Shown in pieces: positions 8,670-15,804 of a stretch of 27,446 nucleotides of DNA. This stretch comes from Xanthocytophaga sp031424975. Lineage in GTDB: Bacteria > Bacteroidota > Bacteroidia > Cytophagales > 172606-1. The DNA is taken from contig JANPIL010000250.1 in assembly GCA_031424975.1 (NCBI GenBank), forward strand, positions 1 to 27,446, written 5' to 3'. The position numbers and the translations under genes were made by a program. How positions within the stretch are numbered: position 1 is the stretch's first letter; each line of letters begins with the position of its first letter. The notes under the pieces were generated by a model that had not been told where the DNA came from, searched no databases, and saw only the letters and a list, made by a program, of their open reading frames with translations.

Positions 8670-10805
8670 TCACGGTTCCGACAGTTCCACCACAATCGTG
8701 CTACCTTTCAAGGCCAATGCGCCGGGCGGCTGCGATTGTGCGGTTACGCGGCCACGGCCGGTGTGGCGTACCCGCAGGCCGCGGTTTTCGAGTATGTAGA
8801 GTGCGTCGCGGAGGGTCATGCCGGTAACGTCGGGTATGCGGCCGGGTTCGGCGGCGCGGCTTTTCCAGCGCAGTTTCCGGTCGTCGGCCACATCGGCCAC
8901 CACCCACTCCTGCACACCACCACCCGGACGGCTCCCAATTCCGATTTCATCACAGAGGTATTTCAAATCCTCGAAACTGCCCGCCCGCACCACCGGCAAT
9001 CCGTCTGAATTGTGTCCGGGTTTGGGCATGGCCTTGTGCATTTCCACGTCCAGGGCATAAATCTTGTCGGCGACCTCCCTGAATACCGGTGCCGCCACAT
9101 CCGATCCGTACTGTTCAAAACCCTGCGGGCTGTCAATGACCACGATGCAACTGTACTTGGGGCGTTCGGCGGGGAAATAGCCCACAAAAGACGTGTAGTA
9201 GTTGCGCGTGTAGAGGCCGTTCTTGAGTTTTTGGGTGGTGCCGGTTTTGCCCGCAATCCGGTAATCGCTGCCGCGCACATTCTTGGCCGTGCCGCGTTCC
9301 ACCACGCCCTCCAGCATCCGTCGCACTTTTTTCAGGGTTTCGTCCGAGCAGATTTTCTCGTTAAGCACCCGCGACTGGTACGCATCCACGACTCGCTCGG
9401 CCACGCGGATTTGCTTGACCACGACCGGCTGGATCATGCGGCCATTGTTGGCCACGGCATTATAGAAGGCCAGCATCTGAATCGGGGCGATTTCATTTTC
9501 GTAACCCACTGACATCCAAGGTAATGACAATCCGCTCCACGATCGGTTTTCGGGGGTCTTGATGAGTGGAATCGCCTCGCCCATCATGTGGAAACCCAGC
9601 GGCTTGGTAAGTCCGAACGATTCCAAGTACTGGATGAAACGCTGCGGTTTGCTGCCGAAATACTGGTGGGTAAGCTTGACAAACGCAATGTTAGACGAGT
9701 ATTCAAATGCCTGCTGCACGGAAATGGTGCCATAGCCGGTCGGTTTGGAGTCGCGCATCACGCGGTCATAGAAGCGGTATTCGCCGTTGCCGGTCTGGAT
9801 GCTGTCAGTGGGCGAAAGTTTGGTTTCTTCGAGGAGTGCAATCATCGAAGCCAGCTTGAACGTGGAACCCGGATTGGTGCGTCCCTGCTGCCCCACGGCG
9901 TAGTTGTAATTTTCGGCATACCGCCCGTCGGCCAGCCGCCCCAGGTTGGCCATCGCCTTGATCTCGCCGGTGGCCACTTCCATCACCACCACGCAGCCGT
10001 AGCTGGCACGGTGGCGTGCCAATGCCCGCAGCAGCGAACTTTCGGCCACGTCCTGCACATTGATGTTGAGGGTGGTCTGGATGTCCAGCCCTTGTTCCGG
10101 GCGGATTTCATTGGCATCGCTCACGCTTTTCCACGCCCCGCCCGACATCCGGCGGAACAAGCCGCGTCCGTTTTGCCCGGCCAATTGCTTGTTGTAGCTG
10201 AACTCCAGTCCTGCTCCCCGGCTTTGGTCGTTCAAAAAGCCGATTGTGCGTGCCGCCAACACCTTGAATGGCAAATACCGCCGGTCGAGCCGCTCAAAAA
10301 TCACGCCGCCCTTGCTGCGCCCCAGCCGGAAAACCGGCCAGGTTTGCATACGTTTCTTGTCTTGGTGGCCAATCAGTTTGTGATTGATCACCAAGTATTG
10401 CCTTTCGCGCCGGTCTTCGGCACGGGCTTTCTCGTTGAACCGACGGATGTCTTTGATTTTGCGGCGGTATTCGTCGGGCGTGCGGTCACCGAAATAGCTG
10501 GAAAGCAGGTAAGACAGCGAATCCAAGCCTTCGTACAGCGCGTCGCGGTCGGGAATGGTGGGATCCATGGCCACGCGGTAAAACGGCAGCGAGGTAGCCA
10601 GCAGGCTTTCATCGTCGGCGTAGATGTTGCCGCGCACGGCTTTCACCACGCGGTAGTCGGTCAGGCGGGCACGGGCAATGGTGCGCCATTTATCGCCGTC
10701 AATCCATTGCAGCCAGAAAATGCGGAACACCACCGCCACCGCCACCAACACCACAAGCAGGTAGGCAATGCGGACACGGACAAGGATGGCTTTCTTGATG
10801 CTCAT
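8670..10805 (-). CDS. ftsI: Septal peptidoglycan transpeptidase, class B penicillin-binding protein (FtsI/PBP3-like) with PASTA domain
   Basis: A 711-residue protein starting at ATG 10805. A longer open frame runs further upstream but only translates repeat DNA. One membrane helix (about 12-32) anchors it in the inner membrane. A class B dimerisation domain follows, with the RGNIYADD stretch near 58. The transpeptidase domain carries all three active-site motifs: S314-T-F-K, S370-S-N372 and K520-T-G. A single PASTA domain occupies about 645-711. It should crosslink septal peptidoglycan during division and be a beta-lactam target. FtsI usually sits in the dcw cluster with mraW, ftsL and mur genes; none is here. 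PBP2-type (elongation) assignment is less likely because of the PASTA domain. Confidence 0.93.
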   Translation of the reverse strand: MSIKKAILVRVRIAYLLVVLVAVAVVFRIFWLQWIDGDKWRTIARARLTDYRVVKAVRGNIYADDESLLATSLPFYRVAMDPTIPDRDALYEGLDSLSYLLSSYFGDRTPDEYRRKIKDIRRFNEKARAEDRRERQYLVINHKLIGHQDKKRMQTWPVFRLGRSKGGVIFERLDRRYLPFKVLAARTIGFLNDQSRGAGLEFSYNKQLAGQNGRGLFRRMSGGAWKSVSDANEIRPEQGLDIQTTLNINVQDVAESSLLRALARHRASYGCVVVMEVATGEIKAMANLGRLADGRYAENYNYAVGQQGRTNPGSTFKLASMIALLEETKLSPTDSIQTGNGEYRFYDRVMRDSKPTGYGTISVQQAFEYSSNIAFVKLTHQYFGSKPQRFIQYLESFGLTKPLGFHMMGEAIPLIKTPENRSWSGLSLPWMSVGYENEIAPIQMLAFYNAVANNGRMIQPVVVKQIRVAERVVDAYQSRVLNEKICSDETLKKVRRMLEGVVERGTAKNVRGSDYRIAGKTGTTQKLKNGLYTRNYYTSFVGYFPAERPKYSCIVVIDSPQGFEQYGSDVAAPVFREVADKIYALDVEMHKAMPKPGHNSDGLPVVRAGSFEDLKYLCDEIGIGSRPGGGVQEWVVADVADDRKLRWKSRAAEPGRIPDVTGMTLRDALYILENRGLRVRHTGRGRVTAQSQPPGALALKGSTIVVELSEP

Positions 10806-10828
10806 TTTCCTGCAAGGTTTTTTCCGTG

Positions 10829-10857
10829 GAAATAGTATGTTTTGAAAGGGGCAAACC
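10829..10857 (+). repeat. 29-bp two-block element, copy 9
   Basis: It has GAAATAGTATGTTTT and GCAAACC blocks. It lies 24 bp upstream of the ftsI start, reading away from it, and is followed at once by a C-rich/G-rich hairpin. Confidence 0.87.
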
Positions 10858-10872
10858 TGAGGCCTCCCCCAA

Positions 10873-10891
10873 CCCCCTCCGAAAGAGGGGG
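10873..10891. terminator. GC-rich hairpin between two genes (terminator-like)
   Basis: A perfect 7-bp stem (CCCCCTC 10873-10879, GAGGGGG 10885-10891) with a CGAAA loop, followed on the plus strand by a short CTTTT. A second C-rich/G-rich near-palindrome follows at about 10900-10921. They lie between two genes read on the minus strand. Direction and efficiency are uncertain. Confidence 0.45.
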
Positions 10892-10936
10892 CTTTTGGCT
10901 CCCCTCTCTTGCAGGGAGGGGCCGCCCCCCTTTTTT

Positions 10937-11395
10937 TCAGAACAACCGGAATGCTTCGTGCCCCACCGCATCCACGATCAGCGTAAATATAAGCCCCCAA
11001 AAGACCGCGCTGGCAAACATATAGGCAAAAACTTTGAGGCGCGACTCGCCGAAAGAGGCGGCTATCATGGTGCCGCCGATGGGCGTGAGCAGCAGCGGGG
11101 TCAGGAATGCCACACCCGCCATGCCATATCTTGTCCAGATGCGCACAATGCGCCGGTTGCGCCGCGTAAACAGCTTTCGGTTCTTGTAAAACCGGCGCAA
11201 TACGGTGGTTTTCAGGGTGTTGCCAAGATACGTGAAGATGAACACACTCAGCATCATGCCCGCCACCGTAAGCGAGAATGTTTCAAGCCAATGCAGGCCC
11301 AAGGCCACGCCACTCAACGGTCCGGCCACGAATTTGAGCATGCTTGCCGCCAGCACGCTCAAATATTTCACCCACTGCAGTTCACCAATCACCAT
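10937..11395 (-). CDS. Small integral membrane protein, possibly Sm_multidrug_ex-like
   Basis: A 152-residue protein with about four hydrophobic segments and a very basic central loop (residues about 65-85). The stretch TPLLLTPIGGTMIAASFG, with a preceding tyrosine-glycine and a following hydrophobic helix, recalls the proline/glycine-rich core of small membrane families annotated as small multidrug export proteins. I make that link by eye only, and export activity is not established even for the family. It sits between dapB and ftsI on the same strand, with about 130 bp on one side and 240 bp of repeat-rich DNA on the other, so co-transcription is uncertain. The ATG at 11395 is the natural start. 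Confidence 0.75.
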   Translation of the reverse strand: MVIGELQWVKYLSVLAASMLKFVAGPLSGVALGLHWLETFSLTVAGMMLSVFIFTYLGNTLKTTVLRRFYKNRKLFTRRNRRIVRIWTRYGMAGVAFLTPLLLTPIGGTMIAASFGESRLKVFAYMFASAVFWGLIFTLIVDAVGHEAFRLF

Positions 11396-11437
11396 TGTAT
11401 GTTTTTAAAGTCCGGGACTGCAAATGTGCCGCTTTCC

Positions 11438-11466
11438 GAAATAGTATGTTTCAAAAATGCCAAACC
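11438..11466 (+). repeat. 29-bp two-block element, copy 10
   Basis: It has GAAATAGTATGTTT and GCCAAACC blocks. It forms the left arm of a module with a hairpin (11483-11501) and copy 11 as the inverted right arm. Confidence 0.88.
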
Positions 11467-11482
11467 CGAGGCCTCCCCTAAA

Positions 11483-11501
11483 TCCCCTCTGAAGGAGGGG
11501 A
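11483..11501. terminator. Hairpin inside an inverted pair of 29-bp elements (terminator-like)
   Basis: The stem TCCCCTC/GAGGGGA (7 bp) is followed on the plus strand by CTTTTA. It is centred between copies 10 and 11, whose CCAAACC ends face it. It probably lowers read-through between dapB and the small membrane protein, but this is inferred from the shape only. Confidence 0.45.
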
Positions 11502-11515
11502 CTTTTAAAGAGGCG

Positions 11516-11544
11516 GGTTTTGGCTTTTGAAAAGATACTGTTTT
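11516..11544 (-). repeat. 29-bp two-block element, copy 11
   Basis: The left block is AAAACAGTATCTTTT and the right block CCAAAACC. It is the inverted partner of copy 10, about 90 bp downstream of the dapB stop. Confidence 0.87.
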
Positions 11545-11634
11545 TTTTCTCCCTCTCTTTCGGGAATGGCCGGGGTGGGGCTTCTCCCCGTTTTTTCTTG
11601 TGGACTGCCAACCGTTATCGGTGGACTGATCCAC

Positions 11635-12351
11635 TCAAAACCCCAGCATGTCTTCCATGCCAAACACGCCGTGTTTGCCCACCAGCCATCCGGCGGCCAG
11701 CACGGCTCCCAACGCAAAACCCTCGCGGCTGTGCGCCGTGTGAGTGATTTCAATATCGTCAATGGCTGAGGTGTAGCGGACGGTGTGCGTGCCCGGCACA
11801 TTGGGTTCGCGGTGCGAAAGTATGGCCAGTTCCGAAGCGTTTTTGGCCGGGTTGTTCACCCAATTCGTCTTGCGGCTGATATTATCCAGCACGTCGCCGG
11901 CCAGCGTGAGGGCGGTGCCGCTCGGCGCGTCCTTTTTTTCGGTGTGGTGCGTTTCGTCAATCATCGCATCGTATTCGGGGTAGCGGTTCATGAGTTTGGC
12001 CAGCACTTTGTTAAGGTGGAAGAACAAATTCACGCCCAAGCTGTAATTGGACGAATGGAAAAGGGCACCGTTGTTGGCCATGCACTGCCGCTCCACTTCG
12101 TTGCGCCGTTCCTGCCAGCCGGTAGTGCCGCACACCACCGGAATGTGGTGCCCGAAACAGAAATGCAGGTTGCCCAACACCGCTCCCGGCTCGCTGAATT
12201 CAATGGCCACATCCACTTGTGCTGGGTTTATCTGCGCCATTTCGTGCAGGTTGTCGGCGTTTATTTTGTAACCGATCCGATGCCCGCGCGACAAGGCGGT
12301 TTGCTCAATGGTGCGGCCCATTTTTCCGTAACCGAGTATAAGGATGTTCAT
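11635..12351 (-). CDS. dapB: 4-hydroxy-tetrahydrodipicolinate reductase
   Basis: A 238-residue cytoplasmic enzyme that reduces 4-hydroxy-tetrahydrodipicolinate with NAD(P)H in the diaminopimelate/lysine pathway, so it feeds peptidoglycan synthesis. The dinucleotide-binding loop GYGKMG is at 7-12 and CGTTGW at 74-79. The family signature, with the catalytic histidine pair, is E133-T-H-H136, followed by K140-D-A-P-S-G-T146. The length is typical. The start ATG at 12351 gives the standard N-terminus. In many Bacteroidota dapB follows parA, parB and a DUF5683 gene, and the same order is seen here. A signal peptidase gene (lepB), often next in that cluster, is absent. Confidence 0.97.
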   Translation of the reverse strand: MNILILGYGKMGRTIEQTALSRGHRIGYKINADNLHEMAQINPAQVDVAIEFSEPGAVLGNLHFCFGHHIPVVCGTTGWQERRNEVERQCMANNGALFHSSNYSLGVNLFFHLNKVLAKLMNRYPEYDAMIDETHHTEKKDAPSGTALTLAGDVLDNISRKTNWVNNPAKNASELAILSHREPNVPGTHTVRYTSAIDDIEITHTAHSREGFALGAVLAAGWLVGKHGVFGMEDMLGF

Positions 12352-12371
12352 AAAATAAAGAAGCCTCCCCC

Positions 12372-12398
12372 AGCCCCCTCCGAAGGAGGGGGCTTTTG
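12372..12398. terminator. Strong hairpin with T-run between DUF5683 gene and dapB
   Basis: A perfect 10-bp stem (AGCCCCCTCC 12372-12381, GGAGGGGGCT 12385-12394) with a GAA loop, followed by TTTT on the plus strand. The neighbouring genes are read on the minus strand, on which no matching T-run is present. It may be a structured leader element or a repeat rather than an efficient terminator. The next element is copy 12. Confidence 0.5.
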
Positions 12399-12404
12399 GA
12401 TGGC

Positions 12405-12433
12405 GGTTTTGGTGTCCGTAAAGATACTATTTT
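12405..12433 (-). repeat. 29-bp two-block element, copy 12
   Basis: The left block is intact (AAAATAGTATCTTT); the right end reads CCAAAACC. It lies 54 bp upstream of the dapB start, reading towards dapB, and 26 bp downstream of the DUF5683 gene. Confidence 0.87.
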
Positions 12434-12458
12434 TTCACCCCCTCCTTCGGGGGAGGCC

Positions 12459-13118
12459 TCACCAGCGCAGCACCAGGCCCATGCCCGCAAAATTGCCGTC
12501 CAGCACCGGCTCAAAGCGCAGCGTCAAGTTTTCGCTGTTCCAGTCGAAGCCGCGCAGGTGCGCATCCACGTTGGCATCAATGATTTGCAGGGCATACATG
12601 GCTACCGTCGCAATCACGCTCAGTTCAAGGTAGCGCCGGAACTGGTCTTTGTTGCGCCTGAGGTTTTCCAAATCGTTCAGACGGCTGCTGGCCGGGTATT
12701 TCGGGTAAAACTTGTCCAGAATATAAGGCCCGTCACCCGTGCCGCCGTTGTTTTTTGCCTGCCATGCTTGCAGGAAATTCTGGTAAGTTTGGTTGTTCGT
12801 ATAGATAAAATACCCGCACACACCGAAGCCCGCATACACAATCGGCACTTTCCAGTATTTGCGGTTGTACATCTGTCCGGTGCCGGGCAGCAGGGCGGCC
12901 AGCATGGTGGCGCGGCGCGGCGAATGCAATGGCGCACCCTTGACCATTACCGTATCGGTGGCGGCGTTGGCTATGCGCACCGGGTCGCCGGGTTGCCGGG
13001 CCACGGTATCGGTTTGGGCGGCGGCGGCGGCGGCCGCAAAATAGTATCCCAGCAAAAGCACAAACCCCCGCAACAATGCGGAATGGGGAATGCGGAATGC
13101 GGAAGGGCGGGTTTTCAT
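12459..13118 (-). CDS. DUF5683 family exported protein
   Basis: A 219-residue protein starting at ATG 13118; the open frame extends upstream to 13229 but that part looks non-coding. A signal peptide covers residues 1-34: a basic N-terminus, the hydrophobic core GFVLLLGYYF, then seven alanines and a likely cut before Q35. The mature protein has the hallmarks of DUF5683, a Bacteroidota family of unknown function: a PRRATMLAALLPGTGQMYNR stretch followed by KYWKVPIVYAG and a tyrosine-rich helix. The gene lies in the order parA, parB, DUF5683, dapB that is common in the phylum. Its signal peptide is encoded by repeat DNA: four 7-bp tandem units, one 29-bp element and a run of GCC codons. Function unknown. 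Confidence 0.9.
   Translation of the reverse strand: MKTRPSAFRIPHSALLRGFVLLLGYYFAAAAAAAQTDTVARQPGDPVRIANAATDTVMVKGAPLHSPRRATMLAALLPGTGQMYNRKYWKVPIVYAGFGVCGYFIYTNNQTYQNFLQAWQAKNNGGTGDGPYILDKFYPKYPASSRLNDLENLRRNKDQFRRYLELSVIATVAMYALQIIDANVDAHLRGFDWNSENLTLRFEPVLDGNFAGMGLVLRW
13018..13035. repeat. GCC/GGC trinucleotide run inside the DUF5683 signal peptide
   Basis: A run of about six GCC codons (read on the minus strand) encodes most of the polyalanine next to the signal-peptide cut site. Slippage here would change the number of alanines without breaking the frame. Confidence 0.75.
13038..13066 (+). repeat. 29-bp two-block element, copy 13 (inside a coding region)
   Basis: It has AAAATAGTATCC and ACAAACC blocks. 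Read on the minus strand it encodes residues 18-27 of the DUF5683 protein, the hydrophobic core of its signal peptide. Confidence 0.83.
13076..13103. repeat. 7-bp tandem repeat, four units
   Basis: Units ATGCGGA, ATGGGGA, ATGCGGA, ATGCGGA. Read on the minus strand they encode residues 6-15 of the DUF5683 signal peptide. A slip of one unit would shift the reading frame. Confidence 0.8.
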
Positions 13119-13235
13119 GGTTTCTCGATGGCAAGACGGATACGGCGGCATAGCGGGTCTGGCATGTGTGGAAAGGCAAACCCGCAAGTGCAAGATGCGG
13201 GCTGTGTGACGCTGCCAAAACCGAGCCAAGGGTTG

Positions 13236-14156
13236 TCACACGTTCAGCAACTCCAATATCCGGCTCAAATCCTCGTCCGATGCGAACGGGATGCGGATTT
13301 CGCCCTGGCTTTTGTCGTTGGCTTTCAGTGTCACCTTCGTGCTTAGGTGCGACGACAGTTTGTATTGCAACTGCGTGTGTTCCAGTTTCAGCGGCTTGCG
13401 TTCTTTCTTGCGTTTCTGTCCGGCCTCGTCGGCAAGGTTGCGCACAATCGTTTCCACGGCCCGCACCGAAAGGTCGTCGCGCACAATCTGGTGGAAGATG
13501 GACAGTTGCGTGTCTATATTCTCCACATTGATGATGGCGCGGGCGTGGCCCATGGAAAGCTTGGTGTCGCGCACGGCGGCCTGCACGTCGGGCGGCAGTT
13601 TCAGCAGCCGCAGGTAGTTGTTCACTGTCGCGCGGTTTTTGCCCACCCGGTCGCCGAGTTCCTCCTGTTTCAGGCTGCACTCCGAAATGAGCCGCTGGTA
13701 GCTCAGCGCGATTTCAATCGCATTCAGGTTTTCGCGCTGGATGTTTTCAATCAACGCCATTTCCAGCATCTGCTGGTCGTTGGCCGTGCGGATATAGGCC
13801 GGAATGTGTTTCAACCCCGCAATCTTGGAGGCTTGCAAACGCCGCTCGCCAGCAATGAGCTGGTAATGGTTGCGGCTGAGTTGGCGCACCGTAATGGGCT
13901 GGATGATTCCCTGCACCCGGATGGATTCGGCCAGTTCGTTCAACGCTTCGCGGTCAAAGGTGGTGCGCGGCTGGTACGGGTTGGTTTCAATTGAGTCCAC
14001 GTCAATCTCGGCCACGCTGTTCATGGTCTGCAATTGTTCCAGTTCGGGGTCGTTTACCGGGTCGCTTTGTTGCAGCAATGCGCCCAAGCCCCGGCCCAGT
14101 GCATTCCTTCGTTTCGAGGTCTTGGACGAATCCATATTTTCAATTTCGTTAGCCAT
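13236..14156 (-). CDS. parB: Chromosome partitioning protein ParB
   Basis: A 306-residue DNA-binding CTPase that loads on parS sites and helps move replicated origins with ParA. I start it at ATG 14156; the frame stays open to 14330 but that part translates a repeat. It has the basic N-terminal ParA-contact region with GRGLGALL (21-28), then NPYQPR (59-64). The CTP/arginine motif GERR is at 103-106, the ENIQRENLN segment near 137-145, a helix-turn-helix at about 163-188, LSMGHARAI (200-208), and a C-terminal dimerisation tail. The length is typical. parA lies upstream on the same strand, separated by an unusually long 252-bp gap filled with repeats. Confidence 0.96.
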   Translation of the reverse strand: MANEIENMDSSKTSKRRNALGRGLGALLQQSDPVNDPELEQLQTMNSVAEIDVDSIETNPYQPRTTFDREALNELAESIRVQGIIQPITVRQLSRNHYQLIAGERRLQASKIAGLKHIPAYIRTANDQQMLEMALIENIQRENLNAIEIALSYQRLISECSLKQEELGDRVGKNRATVNNYLRLLKLPPDVQAAVRDTKLSMGHARAIINVENIDTQLSIFHQIVRDDLSVRAVETIVRNLADEAGQKRKKERKPLKLEHTQLQYKLSSHLSTKVTLKANDKSQGEIRIPFASDEDLSRILELLNV

Positions 14157-14238
14157 TTTCGGTTTTGTTTTTCGGTTTGGTTCCTTGCTGTCAATGTTCG
14201 CCCTTTTTCGGGCTGCGCCCCCTGAACCGCCGGTTTTT

Positions 14239-14267
14239 AAAATAGTATCTTTTGGAAAGTCCAAACC
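14239..14267 (+). repeat. 29-bp two-block element, copy 14
   Basis: Both blocks are intact. It lies 83 bp upstream of parB, reading away from it, and begins the composite repeat at 14239-14345. Confidence 0.9.
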
Positions 14268-14345
14268 CGCCCGTTCTTGCGGAAGCCGATTTCCCCTTCC
14301 CTGTCTGCCGACAGGCAGGCGGTCTGACACACAGTGTCTGACCTG
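14239..14345 (+). repeat. Composite repeat, first copy (with a 20-bp insert)
   Basis: The order is the 29-bp element, a 32-bp unique core (14269-14300), a 20-bp near-palindrome (14301-14320) and a 25-bp block with GTCTGAC twice (14321-14345). The core and last block recur exactly, in inverted orientation, at 18628-18714 without the 20-bp insert. It lies in the parA-parB gap. Confidence 0.88.
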
Positions 14346-14369
14346 CGTTTCTTTTTATTCCGCATTTCC

Positions 14370-14398
14370 AAAATAGTATCTTCCGGAAAGCCCAAACC
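14370..14398 (+). repeat. 29-bp two-block element, copy 15
   Basis: AAAATAGTATCTT and CCCAAACC blocks are intact. It ends 10 bp from the parA stop codon, reading towards parA. Together with copy 14 it frames the composite repeat. Confidence 0.9.
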
Positions 14399-14408
14399 TC
14401 CCAAAAGC

Positions 14409-15188
14409 CTATCCCGGATGCACCATGCCGTTTTTGGCCAGTATTTCGCGGGCCAGGTTCAGGTAGCTCACCGCGCCCTTACTGTCGGCATCGTGCGAGA
14501 TGGCGGGCACGCCAAAACTCGGCGACTCGCTCAGGCGGATGTTTCGCGGGATGATGGTGCTGAAAACCATCTGCTGGAAGTGCGTGTTCACCTCGTCCAC
14601 CACTTGGTTGGACAGTCGCACCCGCAGGTCGTACATGGTGAGCAGGATGCCCTCTATTTCCAGTTGCATATTCAGCCGTGACTGGATAATCTTAATCGTG
14701 TTGAGCAGCTTGCCCAAGCCTTCCAGCGCGAAATACTCGCACTGCACCGGAATAATGACCGAATCGGCGGCGGTAAGGCTGTTGATGGTAATCAGGCCCA
14801 GCGAGGGCGAACAGTCAATGATGATGAACTCGTAGTCGTTCTTGGTGTCGCGCAGGGCTTCCTTCATCTTATCCTCGCGGTTCTTGAGGTTGATCATCTC
14901 CACCTCGGCCCCCACCAGGTCAATGTGCGAGGGCAGCAAGTCCAGAAACGGCAGGTCGGTGTGAATCACCACGTCGCGGGCGTTGATGCCGTCCACCATG
15001 CACTCGTATATGCTGTTTTCGATTTCCTTCGGGTTAAAGCCCAGCCCGGATGTGGAGTTGGCTTGCGGGTCGGCATCCACAATCAGGGTCTTGTATTCCA
15101 ACGCCGCCAAGCTGGCCGCCAGGTTGATTGCCGTTGTGGTTTTGCCCACGCCACCTTTCTGGTTGGCAATCGCTATTATTTTGCCCAT
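14409..15188 (-). CDS. parA: Chromosome partitioning ATPase ParA (Soj/MinD family)
   Basis: A 259-residue cytoplasmic ATPase that drives origin segregation with ParB. The deviant Walker A motif K11-G-G-V-G-K16-T-T is next to the N-terminus, and the Walker A' aspartate is D40 in DADPQ. The length without an N-terminal DNA-binding domain points to the chromosomal type rather than a plasmid ParA. The ATG at 15188 is preceded directly by three copies of a 7-bp repeat. The operon order with parB, DUF5683 and dapB fits other Bacteroidota. The long gap upstream may hold its promoter (a TATCTTTG box on the minus strand near 15600) and parS-like half sites. Confidence 0.97.
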   Translation of the reverse strand: MGKIIAIANQKGGVGKTTTAINLAASLAALEYKTLIVDADPQANSTSGLGFNPKEIENSIYECMVDGINARDVVIHTDLPFLDLLPSHIDLVGAEVEMINLKNREDKMKEALRDTKNDYEFIIIDCSPSLGLITINSLTAADSVIIPVQCEYFALEGLGKLLNTIKIIQSRLNMQLEIEGILLTMYDLRVRLSNQVVDEVNTHFQQMVFSTIIPRNIRLSESPSFGVPAISHDADSKGAVSYLNLAREILAKNGMVHPG

Positions 15189-15209
15189 GTTCAGTCGTTA
15201 GTCGTTAGT
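15189..15209. repeat. 7-bp tandem repeat, three units, next to parA start
   Basis: Units GTTCAGT, CGTTAGT, CGTTAGT directly abut the parA start codon and so occupy its ribosome-binding region. Changes in unit number could affect translation. Confidence 0.7.
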
Positions 15210-15609
15210 GCTTGGTTTTTGCTTTCCCGTATTTTATTGATATTCAAACACATGACCGTAAATATGCTTTGGCTGCGGTTAGCGGCTGCCTGCGTTGGCG
15301 GCTGGCCGCAAAAGGTAACCTTAAACCGGATGCCGGTGCCGGAAAGCCGCGTGGTTTTTAGCCGCAACGAAGGTGTTTTTGCGGTGTAAAACCCATCGGC
15401 GGCGGTTTTCTTGCACTGCTACCGGCAACGTAAAACAACGTAATTGCTTGGCAATCAGTAATACGCGGAAGGATTTTCCGGGTATTGCCATTGGCATTGT
15501 GCATTTGTACTTGCCCTGTCACCCCCGTACCGAATCGGCCGTTTGTGGCTTGTGTACCACGGCATACACGGCCATATTTGTCTCCGTTTCCGACTTAGGC
15601 AAAGATACG

Positions 15610-15628
15610 TGTTTCACGCGTTTCACGG
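15610..15628 (+). other. Two tandem parS-like half sites
   Basis: TGTTTCACG (15610-15618) matches one half of the parS palindrome, and GTTTCACGG (15620-15628) repeats the same half in direct orientation instead of the expected inverted half. It lies about 420 bp upstream of parA. ParB binding is plausible but unproven. Confidence 0.3.
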
Positions 15629-15691
15629 AAATTAAATTTTGTTCGTCCCGCGCTAAAACCCGTGGATTCTTGACCGGCTTTGAAAAATGCA

Positions 15692-15720
15692 GGCAGCGAT
15701 GCAACATCGCTGCCTTTTTT
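15692..15720 (+). terminator. Intrinsic terminator with no gene directly upstream
   Basis: A perfect 10-bp stem (GGCAGCGATG, loop CAA, CATCGCTGCC) is followed by six T residues on the plus strand. The nearest plus-strand gene ends before position 4300 and the parA gene reads the other way. The terminator probably ends a small RNA encoded in this gap. Confidence 0.8.
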
Positions 15721-15769
15721 GTTTTTTGGCGAAGGCGGGCATTGCAAGTTCCAAGTCGTCCGGTTTTGC

Positions 15770-15777
15770 TACCTTTG
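15770..15777 (+). promoter_or_regulatory. Bacteroidota -7 promoter box (TACCTTTG)
   Basis: It matches the phylum's TAnnTTTG element exactly, 27 bp before the DUF4112 start codon. A TTG at 15742-15744 lies 25 bp upstream, a little far for the -33 element. Confidence 0.6.
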
Positions 15778-15804
15778 AAAACCTGAAACGAGCCCGAATC
15801 TGTC

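Larger units (their letters stand above)
15189..15804. other. Long intergenic region between divergent parA and DUF4112 genes
   Basis: 616 bp with no convincing coding frame. It contains a 7-bp tandem repeat beside the parA start, a TATCTTTG box on the minus strand at about 15601, two parS-like half sites, an orphan hairpin terminator and a plus-strand promoter box in front of the DUF4112 gene. It is the only long gap here without a clear copy of the 29-bp element. Confidence 0.7.

Noticed and set aside
9588..10835. Long open frames antisense to ftsI, the ATPase and the DUF2723 gene (for example 415, 279 and 328 codons)
   Set aside because: They lie opposite clearly conserved genes, have no family resemblance and are a known effect of GC-rich codon use.
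10805..11000. Extended N-terminus of FtsI (65 extra residues)
   Set aside because: The extra part translates a 29-bp element and a C-rich hairpin. The ATG at 10805 directly precedes the expected membrane anchor.
10826..11530. 234-codon open frame across the small membrane protein region
   Set aside because: Its ends translate repeats and hairpins, and its middle is antisense to a protein with good membrane helices.
14157..14330. Extended N-terminus of ParB (58 extra residues)
   Set aside because: It translates the composite repeat; the usual ParB N-terminus begins at ATG 14156.
15600..15632. A further 29-bp element near 15600
   Set aside because: AAAGATACGTGTTTC resembles the left block on the minus strand, but the ATA/TAT core differs and the right block is absent.
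15373..15786. 137-codon open frame in the parA/DUF4112 gap
   Set aside because: Its composition is not protein-like, and it runs through the orphan terminator and the promoter box.
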